Notes under the pieces: model-generated
The model's database searches: none
The model's input: only the letters and a program-made list of their open reading frames with translations
Told to the model about the DNA's origin: nothing
Position numbers and translations under genes: made by a program
Shown here: in pieces, positions 1-8,437 of the stretch
How positions within the stretch are numbered: the stretch's first letter is position 1
How the letters are laid out: each line of letters begins with the position of its first letter
Assembly (NCBI RefSeq): GCF_000372725.1
Contig: NW_005201113.1
Span: 92,638 to 156,637, forward strand
Direction of reading: 5' to 3'
DNA length: 64,000 nt
Origin: Emiliania huxleyi CCMP1516
Taxonomy: Eukaryota; Haptophyta; Isochrysidales; Noelaerhabdaceae

Positions 1-54
1 GCCTCGCTACTGCACGCAACACTCACTGCCAGCCGTGCACTGTGTGTGCCACAG

Positions 55-768
55 GTGAGCAACCTCGCCCTGTTCCTCGTCGCGCTCGCCCCCGCGGCGG
101 TCCTCACGTGGGCCACGTGCCACATCGCCAAGCACCACCGCACGGTCGAGCCAAGGGCACGGGCCTCCCACCCGTACCTGCGGCAGTGCCTCCTCGAGAC
201 CCTCCGCCTCACGCCCGGCGTGCCGACCCTTCCCCGCCGCATCGTGCCAATGCGGCCCCCCCACGATGGGGGCCTCCACCTCAACGGCACGAGCCTCCGG
301 CCCGGCTCCGAGCTCTTCGCCTTCCAGACGTTTGTGCACGTCAAGGCGAGCAACTGGGCGGACCCGTTCAAGTTCGACCCGTCGCGATGGGATGGCGTGG
401 TCTCCTCTCACCCCAACGACAGCCATCGGCAGGTACTCGCTTGCCCGGCCGCCATGTCCGGCATCTTCTTCCCCTTTGGATTCGGCAGGCACCGCTGCAT
501 GGGCATGGAGCTCGCGCTGGACGAGATGACGATCGTGCTGCGCGCGCTCTACGCGGACAGCACTGTCGCCGTGCAGGGCAGCAACCCCGCGAGCAACGTC
601 GAGGACAACCGCTGGCGCCAGCACGTCTACGGCTTCCCGGACCGGCGCGTGCGCGCCCTCTTCAAGCCGGATGACAGCCTCGACCACTGGGCCTCGCTGC
701 GCTCGATGGTCTCGCTCAAAGCCGTCGCGTCGCCGCGGCCGGGCGCCGCGCAGACGCCTCGATGGTGA
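55..768 (+). CDS. Cytochrome P450, C-terminal part (5' end outside the window or in upstream exons)
   Basis: The translation carries the C-terminal P450 signatures in order: an ExxR helix-K motif (LLETLRLTP, about residue 48), the meander region, and the heme-cysteine loop FPFGFGRHRCMGMELA with its Cys ligand. P450s are heme monooxygenases that activate O2 to oxidise lipids, sterols, pigments or xenobiotics, usually on the ER membrane. About 238 residues are present, roughly half of a normal P450 of 480-520 residues. The open frame runs back into a good acceptor (CCACAG at 49-54), so I begin the exon at 55 and infer further exons to the left. The stop is at 766-768. The family is clear; the substrate cannot be read from the sequence. 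Confidence 0.88.
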   Translation: MSNLALFLVALAPAAVLTWATCHIAKHHRTVEPRARASHPYLRQCLLETLRLTPGVPTLPRRIVPMRPPHDGGLHLNGTSLRPGSELFAFQTFVHVKASNWADPFKFDPSRWDGVVSSHPNDSHRQVLACPAAMSGIFFPFGFGRHRCMGMELALDEMTIVLRALYADSTVAVQGSNPASNVEDNRWRQHVYGFPDRRVRALFKPDDSLDHWASLRSMVSLKAVASPRPGAAQTPRW

Positions 769-1108
769 ACGCGGCGTTGGCCTAAGAGGACCGGCACGCG
801 CTGCATGAAGCATGAGGGTTGGCAATCAGCCATGAGGGCGTCTCCGGGCTGTGCGACACCCTCTGCAGACTCCCTGTAGGACGTGTGAGAGGCGCGACAC
901 CCGGCATGGGACGAGCTGAGGCATTGTGCCCAGCCGCCCGTCCCGAGGCGCTCGCGACGGGATGGAAGGGCGCTCGAAAGGCGCCTCCCGTGCGCTAAGC
1001 TGTATCGCTGTGTAGCTGTTTGTGGTGCGTGTGGGGAGATGTGGGTAGATGGGGATAGGGGAGCGTTGGACTCCGAATCGCCGTGGGACGTGAGGGTCTC
1101 TGCCTCTG

Positions 1109-1380
<272 letters not shown>

Positions 1381-1449
1381 TCGCGGTGTGATAGTGTTCT
1401 TAGGAATCCCCGCACAATGCTTAAACTCCTCATAGAGGCCTTGCGCGGC

Positions 1450-1665
1450 CAAGAGAGCAACTAAATAGCGGAAATGGCCTATGTAGAGCGCGTAGAGGTA
1501 GCCGCCCTGGATCCAGTCGCCAAAGGTGGCCAGCGAGTAGGCCACCAGGTACCGGTTGCGCAGCCTCCGGTACACCGTCGTGTCGCCTCGGCTCGACGGC
1601 ACCGGCTTGCCCTCGACCACTGGCTCGACGAGCCTCTCAGACGAGACCGCCTTGGTAACATCCAA
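1450..1665 (-). CDS. N-terminal fragment of an MFS transporter resembling MFSD5 (molybdate-anion transporter type)
   Basis: Starting at the ATG ending at 1665, the peptide holds YRRLRNRYLVAYSLATFGDW followed by IQGGYLYALY. This strongly resembles the first helix of MFSD5-type major facilitator proteins (DWLQGPYxYxLY in the family). A later stretch, LYEEF...IPKNTI, continues the same family pattern after what may be a small intron; I could not settle its borders. Beyond it the sequence runs into a 270-bp CT/GT microsatellite, and the convergent P450 gene occupies the space where eleven more helices would be needed. No further MFS-like exon is visible down to 826. The gene is therefore truncated, rearranged, or split by a very large intron. 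MFS fold is fairly sure; function is inferred from the motif only. Confidence 0.5.
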
Positions 1666-1674
1666 AATAGGCCG

Positions 1675-1758
1675 TCAGGACTCTGTCAGGACTCCGTCAG
1701 GACTCTGTCAGGACTCTGTCAGGACTCTGTCAGGACTCCGCCAGGACTCCGCCAGGAC
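1675..1758 (+). repeat. 11-bp tandem satellite, unit GTCAGGACTCT
   Basis: About eight head-to-tail units of GTCAGGACTCT or the variant GTCAGGACTCC. The same unit returns at 2656-2750, and looser copies occur at 2430-2500, so the satellite brackets the interval next to the telomere block. No coding role is evident. Confidence 0.95.
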
Positions 1759-1799
1759 AACCACTGCCCCCCCGCTGTGAACAGAGCCCTTAGCTAGAG

Positions 1800-2110
1800 A
1801 GTAGGGAGGGGTGTACAGTCGAGTTACTCCCGAGGGCAGGGACGGCCCTCCACTGAGGGAAAGGGCGCAACGGGGACGGTATGCTCACAACCCAGCCACG
1901 CAGCTCTTTGCTCGCGTACAGCCAACGAGTTTGCTGGTCCACAGGCAGGCCAGGCCGTGAGCGTGGGCCGGTCGGGCCTGATCCTGCGGTGAGCACTGGA
2001 GGGCTATGCGGCTCGCTCCGTCAGCCGACTTGCGCCGTCGAGCGGTCGAGCGCTTCGGGTTGGACCCGCGGGAGGGTCCCTGCGCGGCTGACATGGCCAG
2101 CCAAGCCGTG
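1800..2110. other. No gene recognised
   Basis: Open frames exist here, but their composition and lack of motifs give no reason to call a gene. The stretch separates two satellite blocks. Confidence 0.5.
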
Positions 2111-2236
2111 TGCGCTGCTGTGTGTGTGGGCGTTGTCGTGGGTGCTGTCGTGGGTGCTGCCGTGGGCGCTGCTGTGGGCGCTGCCGTGGGCGCTGCCTCG
2201 GTCAGCAGTCGGTCAGCAGTCGGTCAGCAGTCGGTC
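2110..2236 (+). repeat. Two short tandem arrays (GTGGGCGCTGCC and GTCAGCAGTCG units)
   Basis: A 12-bp GTGGGCGCTGCY array is followed directly by three copies of the 11-bp unit GTCAGCAGTCG. The latter has the same length and the same opening as the neighbouring GTCAGGACTCT satellite, which suggests a common origin. Confidence 0.85.
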
Positions 2237-2655
2237 CGCTGCTTGGCGCTGGCCTGCAGGCCGCCGGTGGCAAATCGGGGGGGCGCGGGCCATGGACGTC
2301 GTGGCCGAGCTTTGCTGCCTTCTTGCACGTTGCCGGCTGTAACGTTGCCTGCACCATGGCCGCGCCTCTCTTGCTTGTGCGCTTTCATGGTCGAGCCGAG
2401 TGGCGCGAGAGTGAGTGTGATTTCTTTTGTCTGTCAGGACTCTAAGTTTCTGTCAGGACTCTCAAGTTTCTGTCAGGACTCTCAAGTTTGCGTCAGGACT
2501 GCCCCATCAGGACGATTCCGCAGAGGGCGCGCACGGTCGAAAGGGGGGCTGGGCGTCTATCATTCACTGCTGGGGGGGAGGGGAAGGAGGGTTGCAGTGA
2601 AGGAAGGTGGAGGTCTCGTCGGAGGCACTTGTGAGCACTGTGAAGACCGTGCGCC

Positions 2656-2752
2656 GTCAGGACCCCGCCAGGACTCTGTCAGGACTCTGTCAGGACTCTG
2701 TCAGGACTCTGTCAGGACTCTGTCAGGACTCTGTCAGGACTGTCAGGACAGG
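2656..2752 (+). repeat. Second block of the 11-bp GTCAGGACTCT satellite
   Basis: About eight tandem units ending in a shortened GTCAGGACTGTCAGGAC. It lies 125 bp from the telomere repeats and is probably a subtelomeric satellite. Confidence 0.93.
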
Positions 2753-2875
2753 TGCGGGAGGTCCACAAACCAGGTTGTAGGTCAGCGTGTGGGGCTGAGT
2801 CTTAGTCGTCGGCGCTGTGCGGCCAGATCCCAGCGCAGAACCCTGCAACGCTGGCATATACAGACACAACCAGAC

Positions 2876-2952
2876 TAACCCTGACCCTAACCCTAACCCT
2901 AACCCTAACCCTAACCCTAACCCTCTAACCCTAATAACCCTAACCTAACCCA
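2876..2952 (+). repeat. Internal telomere repeat block, (CCCTAA)n
   Basis: Roughly seven perfect CCCTAA units with degenerate edges (CTAACCCTGACCC on the left; CCCTCTAACCCTAATAACCC on the right). The C-rich strand reads on the plus strand, the orientation expected at the left end of a chromosome, yet 2.9 kb of sequence including a gene fragment lies to its left. It is therefore interstitial, or an assembly or fusion joint. Confidence 0.95.
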
Positions 2953-3402
2953 CACCCCCCAACTCCACACCGCAAATTTGAAAGATCTTGATGAAAATCA
3001 GGCCCGACTGCAAATTTCTTCAAAATTTTCGCAGGCGCTCCGCGCCTGCAGATTTTGAAATAAATTCGACAAAATTGGTACCTGGCCCAAGAAATTTACC
3101 TTACCTTACCTGCTCATAGTGTGCTCGTGGGGGTGCCGTGGCCAAGCTCGTTTTCGTTCTTTTTACAAAAGAAGGCAAGCGCCTTCCTCTCAAAAGTACG
3201 CAAGCTACAAAGAAGGCAGGCACATCGCAGGCAAGCACATATGGACATGGGCAGGCAGGCATGGCCCACTGTGAACGTCGGCCCCCACCACAGCCTCCTT
3301 ACAGCTTTACCCGCAACATTCGTTTTCTGGGCGACCTGCTCTTCGAGGTGCTCGTAGAGGAGAGCCACCGCGTCCGGCGAGACGCCTCCGTGCGTTCGTG
3401 GA
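2953..3402. other. AT-richer spacer with a CCTTACCTTACC tract
   Basis: No gene is seen. At 3090-3116 the sequence AATTTACCTTACCTTACC followed by TGCTCA matches the 3' end of the introner-like repeat at 44346-44477, so this may be a remnant of that family. Confidence 0.5.
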
Positions 3403-4110
3403 TCATCCTATGGTCGGTCCGGGTCTGCCCCCGCAGGACCCGGAGGGTCCCCCGCAGGGTCTGTAATAGATCGGCGCCCACGAGGGGGGGGCAGCCGCCA
3501 AGTGCGTGGTGGGCTTGCATCTCCCCCTCGACGGGTCGTTTGCGGCCCATTCTCCGGTGCACGGCATGCAGCCATACGCTCCGACGAAGAAATTGCCAGT
3601 GCCCATGGGCCACGGCTGCGTGTTGTAGCACTGCTGATCGCTGTGGCACCAGGCAGCGTTGCCATTTGTGCAGTCGAAGCCGTTGTAGTCGATGGTGCCC
3701 TGTCCCGGAGTTCTGCAAGTGCAAGTGTAGTGAGCCGTGTCCACGCGGCAGCTTAAGCTCAGGCTATCCGCAGGAATCTTGTACAGCTCCGCCACAATCC
3801 CGGCGAGTAGCGGCCCAGCCTTCTGGCACTCGCCCGCATTTCCAAGTCCGAGGGCGGCACGGGCGCCAGCACACCCACCGTGGGAGGCGACCAACCCGTC
3901 CACCGCCCCTTTTGCATCACTCTCGTGTCCGCACATGCCCGGCGTTTCGACGTCGCACGTACATCCGCACATTGGGAAAGAGCAATAGCTTGTTACCTTG
4001 GCCTCCACGGCTGTGAGCCTCTCGTCAAGGTCGACTGAGGTCGGCATGGTGCCCATCGCGGACGCTCTGGCGCCCAACGCGGCAAGGCAGCACGCAGCGA
4101 GAAACCGCAT
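3403..4110 (-). CDS. Secreted cysteine-rich protein of unknown function
   Basis: A 235-residue open frame starts with a clear signal peptide (MRFLAACCLAALGARASA, cleavage after ASA). A short acidic/charged stretch follows (residues 26-38), then a Cys-rich region with CGCTC, GMCGH, SCRVD and CTCRTPG motifs and further cysteines to about residue 185. The cysteines come in pairs, as expected of a disulfide-bonded extracellular or cell-covering protein. The last 30 residues are Pro/Gly-rich. I do not recognise the family. The downstream end near 3403 could continue in another exon. Codon composition is GC-rich like the neighbouring genes. Secretion is well supported; any function would be a guess. 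Confidence 0.65.
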   Translation of the reverse strand: MRFLAACCLAALGARASAMGTMPTSVDLDERLTAVEAKVTSYCSFPMCGCTCDVETPGMCGHESDAKGAVDGLVASHGGCAGARAALGLGNAGECQKAGPLLAGIVAELYKIPADSLSLSCRVDTAHYTCTCRTPGQGTIDYNGFDCTNGNAAWCHSDQQCYNTQPWPMGTGNFFVGAYGCMPCTGEWAANDPSRGRCKPTTHLAAAPPSWAPIYYRPCGGPSGSCGGRPGPTIG

Positions 4111-4353
4111 TGTGTATACGTGTGTAGAGCACGCAAGGCGCGAGACACGCGAAAAAGCGACGGCGGGCGCTTGGGTCTAAGATTAGTTTTTTTGCAGTTT
4201 TAGGTGTGTTAGATTAGTGCGGTGTGAACAGCGCACAGCGCCATAGGAGGTATTTTCTTCTCATAACGAGGCCTGTGAAGTGTTTAGCGCGAATTCAGTT
4301 AAAGATAGACAGGAATAAACACAACTTGGCGCAAATTCGCGCAAAATTCAAAT

Positions 4354-4680
4354 TTACGCGAGTTCACTGACTGCCAGACAGATTTGCGAGTGCGTCTTTT
4401 CTGCTGCAGCCTCCAGTCGCGGTGCGGCCTCCGCCCTCTCGGCGTTTGCCTCTCGCCCTGCTGCAGCATCCGTGCCCATATCTGGCAGCTGTTCGCCGAG
4501 CGCCTCTTCAAAGCATGCGAGGATCTCGTCGCTCTCAAGGGCAGTCTCGAGCCCGTCGTCAGCAGCGCGGATGCTCGCCAGCACGGCCCGCTGTCGGTCG
4601 CGGTCTCGTCTTAGTTCTAGCAGCGTCGGCGCCGACCTCCTCCCACGCTGGCCGCGCATCATGCTGCGCTTCGCGAGCAA
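4354..4680 (-). CDS. Small charged hypothetical protein, probably helical
   Basis: A 108-residue frame rich in Glu, Arg and Ala. It has a basic N-terminus (residues 1-18), a charged helix-like middle (ELRRDRDRQRAVLASIRAAD) and an acidic centre (residues 45-75). Composition and even charge spacing look like a real alpha-helical protein rather than a shadow frame, and no competing frame overlaps it. No domain is recognised. It could be one exon of a larger gene. A 200-bp CTCGCTCACT microsatellite begins just upstream of its start. Confidence 0.4.
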   Translation of the reverse strand: MLAKRSMMRGQRGRRSAPTLLELRRDRDRQRAVLASIRAADDGLETALESDEILACFEEALGEQLPDMGTDAAAGREANAERAEAAPRLEAAAEKTHSQICLAVSELA

Positions 4681-4737
4681 TCGCGTAACGGGAGGCTGGC
4701 CGGCTTTTTGTGGCTTTTTGGACGGCTTTTTGGCTTT

Positions 4738-4946
4738 TCGCTCTCTCGCTCTCTCGCTCTCTCGCTCTCTCGCTCTCTACTCGCTCTCTCACTCTCTCTC
4801 GCTCTCTCGCACTCTCGCTCACTACTCGCTCACTCGCTCACTCGCTCACTACTCGCTCACTCGCTCTCTCGCTCTCTACTCGCTCACTCGCTCTCTCGCT
4901 CACTACTCGCTCACTCGCTCACTCGCTCACTCGCTCACTCGCTCAC
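4738..4946 (+). repeat. Imperfect CTCTCGCTCACT microsatellite
   Basis: A mixture of CTCTCG and CTCACTCG units, about 210 bp. Serine/leucine-rich translations across it are artefacts. Confidence 0.95.
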
Positions 4947-5356
4947 CTTGTCTAGCTCGGAGAGAGCAGGGGGATGGGGCGGGAGCCAGGGGACAGCACA
5001 ATGCCAACTTCACATGGTAGGCGATTCGACACTTCAAGGCGAACTCCCCCCCCTTCACTTCCAGGCCCCGGGCCCTCCATTGGTAGGTAGCGACCCCAGG
5101 TTAAGAGCTAGGCTTCCCGACAGGGCAGGGAACCCCCAGCGCGCAGGCGGGGCCCACGGTAGCCTCGTGCAGTACGCGATACCGAGAGCTGGGGGAGAGG
5201 CGCGCCACGCCAAAGGGGTGCCCAAAGGGGTACGGGGGAGGGGGGGGAGAGTAGTAGTGTCGTGTTTTTCGCCAAAACTGTTTTTCGCCAAAACGCAAAA
5301 AAAATCAAACGTTGGACAGAACACGGGCCGCGCGGGACAGCGGGACGCCTCTCCCC

Positions 5357-7604
5357 TCACACCTGGACTGCGCCCGCCGTGGGCACGCACGTCAGCGGCG
5401 GCAGCGCACCAGCGAGCTCGAGCAGCGCGCGGGCCACGTCGGCCAGCAGGAAGAGCACGAATCCGACCATCACGTTGCGCGGGCCGAGCAGCCTGTCATG
5501 ATTATTGTATGTAGGGGCACTGTGTTCATATCATGCGGCAGGTTGGGAGGCGCGCCTATACTGAGTAGTAAGGGTATGTAGGAGCACTACAGTTTCAGTG
5601 TTGTCATGCGGGTAAGGGGACCCACCGGTTCACGCGCGGGCCGAGCATCGTGCCTACTCACCCGGCGCGTCCGCCGTGATGCAACCTTCAAGGCAGGCGG
5701 CCGTCCACAGCGGGCGCATTGCACACCCAACACCACACCCGGCAGCGCCGTGGCGACCAGCCGCCATGGCACCTCGCCGACGTAGTCGCGAGCGTCGGGC
5801 GAGGCGGTGCCTGCGCGGCTGGCGCGCACGGCGAGCGAGACGCCTGGGCAGAGAGCGCGCGCGTATCAAACGACGGCTGCAAACAGGCTGGTGCGCGCGG
5901 CGGCCGGTGTGGACGCGGATGGCGGGAGGTATACCGGGAGACTCGAAGGGGATAAAGGGAGATACTGCCTCTCCAGAGAGAATACATCTACGGCGAGATG
6001 CCCGAGAGCCAGCCGACAAAGGTAACCGAGGTGATGGCCGCGCTGCGCACGTGCTCGCGCCTAACTCTCGGGCAGCCATGGCTCCTCTCGGCTCGTCTCG
6101 GCTCGTCTCGGGCTCCTCTCGTGTCCTCTTGGATGATCTCGGATCAGCTCCGACCAGCTAGGATCACCTCGGATCATCTAGAATCACTAGGAGCATCTCA
6201 GCTAGGATCATCTCGGATCATCTCACGCCGGATCACCTCGGATCACCTCGGACGCGGGCACGCGAGGCGATCTCGGCCGATCTCGGCTCGAATCTCGGCC
6301 GATCTCGCGCATTCTAGGGCAGTCTCGGGCAATCCGCGCCTGCCGAGGGCGCCCGAAGCGAGCAGCACGAACAGGACCTTCTCCACTGAGATGCCGATGT
6401 AGCCCGTCAGCAGCCCTCCTGGGAGCATGGACGCCCACGCCACGAGCACACGCCGGGCGCGTGCGGCGCGGGCGGCGCGTCGTGCGGCGGCGGCCGAGCC
6501 GTCGCAGGCGAGCAGCTTCGGCACCTGCCCCCGCGACCGCCCGAGATGAGCCGAGATGCGCCGAGGTGAGGCGCCGCTGGCGAGCCCGCCTCCACAGCGC
6601 CCGCCTCCACATCGCCCCCTTCCACGTCGCCTTCTCCCGCGCCTCGCGCATCGCCCTTGGAGCGGAACACCTGCGACGTGTCCCCATATTTCGACGAGCC
6701 GGTGGTGGACGAGGTGCGCGTCCCTAGGGGTGCGGCGCACCTCCACCCGCCCCAGCTGGTCCTCGACGCACCCGCGCCGCCACGCGCGCACGAGCTCTAC
6801 GTGGTCCGTGAGCGGCCGCTCGAGCCCCTGGAGAGGTAGGGGTGGGGGTGAGGGCTCGGGCGGGGTCTGGTGGGGGTGATGTGATATGTGTGCCTTCTTG
6901 CTGGCCGGCGGCGGCGACGGCGGCGGCGACGGCGGCGGCGGCGGCGGCGCCACGACCGAACTCGCCGCCGCTTCGGAGACGGTGAGGTCCGCGCGCTCGC
7001 GCCACGTGTTGGCCGCGCCTCCGGCCGCTCCACAGGAGGGGCTGTCCGTCTGCAGACGCGAAGTGAGAAGGCCGTGGGTGGTGTAGACGGCGAGGGCGGC
7101 GCAGAAGGTTGTGAAGATGTAGATGACGACCTCGTCGGACGGGAGCGTGAGCGGGTAAAGCGCGAGCAGGAGGCCGAGTAGCGCGGGAGGTGCGCAGAGC
7201 GGGAGAGTGGAGAGGCAAAACGTGGATGGGTCGGTGACGAGCCAGGTGAGAGGCGTGAGCACGCCGACGCCGATGAACTGCGTGGCGGTCGAGAAGGCGA
7301 CCGCGTCGCGAGGGCACACGTGCATCATGCGGAGCATTGGAAGGAAGATGATGCCTCCCGCGACGGGAGCGCCGGCGCCGGGAATGCAAGCGGCGACCAG
7401 CCCTAGCAGCGGCATCGGCCAGAGAGGCGCGAGCTGCTGGAGCGGGTAGAGTGCGAACGGCAGAGCGGTGGTCGCGACAAGGAGGAAGCTGCGAGCGACG
7501 AACCAGATGCGGGCGAGACCGGGGCGCACGCAGGCGGGCCCGGCCATGGATCGGGTGAGTCCGGGGCGCACGCAGGCGGCCATGCTTCCCGATCCTTGCG
7601 TCAC
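5357..7604 (-). CDS. TauE/SafE-family membrane transporter (putative sulfite/organosulfonate exporter), multi-exon
   Basis: The first exon (from 7604) holds several hydrophobic helices with IPGAGAPVAGGIIFLPML, the glycine-rich TauE signature. It is followed by a predicted loop with a Pro-rich run. The second half of the fold is rebuilt from four exons on the same strand: 6340-6524 (LPGGLLTGYIGISVEKVLFV), 6002-6042 (ITSVTFVGWLSG), 5747-5810 (YVGEVPWRLVATA) and 5357-5492 (LLGPRNVMVGFVLFLLADV). The stop is at 5357-5359. Introns 6043-6339, 5811-6001 and 5493-5746 all use GC donors with AG acceptors and keep the frame. The joint between the first exon and 6524 is not resolved; an acceptor CAG precedes GTGCCGAAG at 6524. 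The family moves anions such as sulfite or sulfoacetate across membranes; substrate and membrane are unknown here. The start at 7604 is the first ATG of the open frame; a downstream ATG at 7545 is also possible. Confidence 0.8.
6085..6330 (-). repeat. Intron-borne minisatellite (GGATCATCTCG-like units) in the TauE gene
   Basis: The GC-AG intron 6043-6339 is almost entirely imperfect repeats of GATCAYCTCGG, CTCGGCTCGTCTCGG and related units. Several introns in this window are filled in the same way, each with its own unit. Confidence 0.85.
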
Positions 7605-7861
7605 GGCCCTTGGATGAGCGATTCACCAGCTGAAGTCCGCGGGCAGCTTGATTTCTTTTTGCCGTAGCGAGGATGTTCTTCACCTTTCTACCTACCTACC
7701 TGCAGACAGTAGACAAAAAGAAAAGAGAACAGATACTGCTAACGTGCTAGCCCCAGAGCACTAGCGATCTTTGTAAGAGCACTATCGTCGCTAGAAAGTG
7801 ATACACATTGTTATGGGTGAGAACGGAGTTCTCTGGGTAAGCTCAGCTGTGAACTTCCCAG

Positions 7862-8437
7862 TTGTTTGCTCTTGCTTGCGCGTGGCCCTTGCGTGCACGC
7901 CCAAGCTCGAGCGGCATCACGCAGAGCGAGCTCTGCGCAGGTCCCGCGACCTTCTCGGGCAGGAGCCCACCTCTCCTTCCCTCCGTGCGCCCAACGATAT
8001 CTGGGCAAATCCGCGCCGAAGCGCGCTCCGACGCTGACCAAGACGAACGGCCCGCAGAGGCAAAGGATGGCTCTGGGCAGGAGCCCCCCCTCTCGGGGGC
8101 TGGCGGGGGCACCGACGGGGCCCCAGCCGCGCCTCCCGCTCCCGTGGACTCGGCCGAGGAGCTGCGAGTGCTTCGCAAGCAGCTCGAGCGGCTCGAGGCT
8201 CAAGCCGCACAGCCCGCCGCACAGCCCGACGGGGGAGACCCCCCACCGGGCGGCGGCGGTGGCGGCGGCGACGGCGGCGGAGCGGGCGGCAAGGCGGCCA
8301 AGGACCGCGAGCGGGTGCGCCCCGAAGAGCAGTCGAGTGCCGCCGGGTGCCACCGACCGGGTGCCGCCCTGCCGTCATTCATCATGCGAGCCGCCTATGC
8401 CGACGCCCACCGCCCTGGCCTAACACTACTATTGTAG
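7862..8437 (+). CDS. Hypothetical Ala/Gly/Pro-rich protein with a short coiled coil
   Basis: A 191-residue frame. Residues 90-125 read as an acidic-to-helical segment (AEELRVLRKQLERLEAQAAQ), a plausible two-heptad coiled coil, followed by a Gly-rich run and the charged segment AAKDRERVRPEEQ. The N-terminal 30 residues are less convincing and the true start may be further in. No domain is recognised, and the high local GC makes long frames common. It could be an exon of a larger gene. Confidence 0.3.
   Translation: MFALACAWPLRARPSSSGITQSELCAGPATFSGRSPPLLPSVRPTISGQIRAEARSDADQDERPAEAKDGSGQEPPLSGAGGGTDGAPAAPPAPVDSAEELRVLRKQLERLEAQAAQPAAQPDGGDPPPGGGGGGGDGGGAGGKAAKDRERVRPEEQSSAAGCHRPGAALPSFIMRAAYADAHRPGLTLLL

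Noticed and set aside
7..825. 270-residue frame antisense to the P450
   Set aside because: Shadow of the P450 coding strand; no motifs, Arg/Ala/Glu-rich composition typical of GC-rich antisense.
1675..2752. Regularly spaced GTCAGGACTCT units as a CRISPR-like array
   Set aside because: Units are head-to-tail with no unique spacers, in a eukaryotic context; simple satellite.
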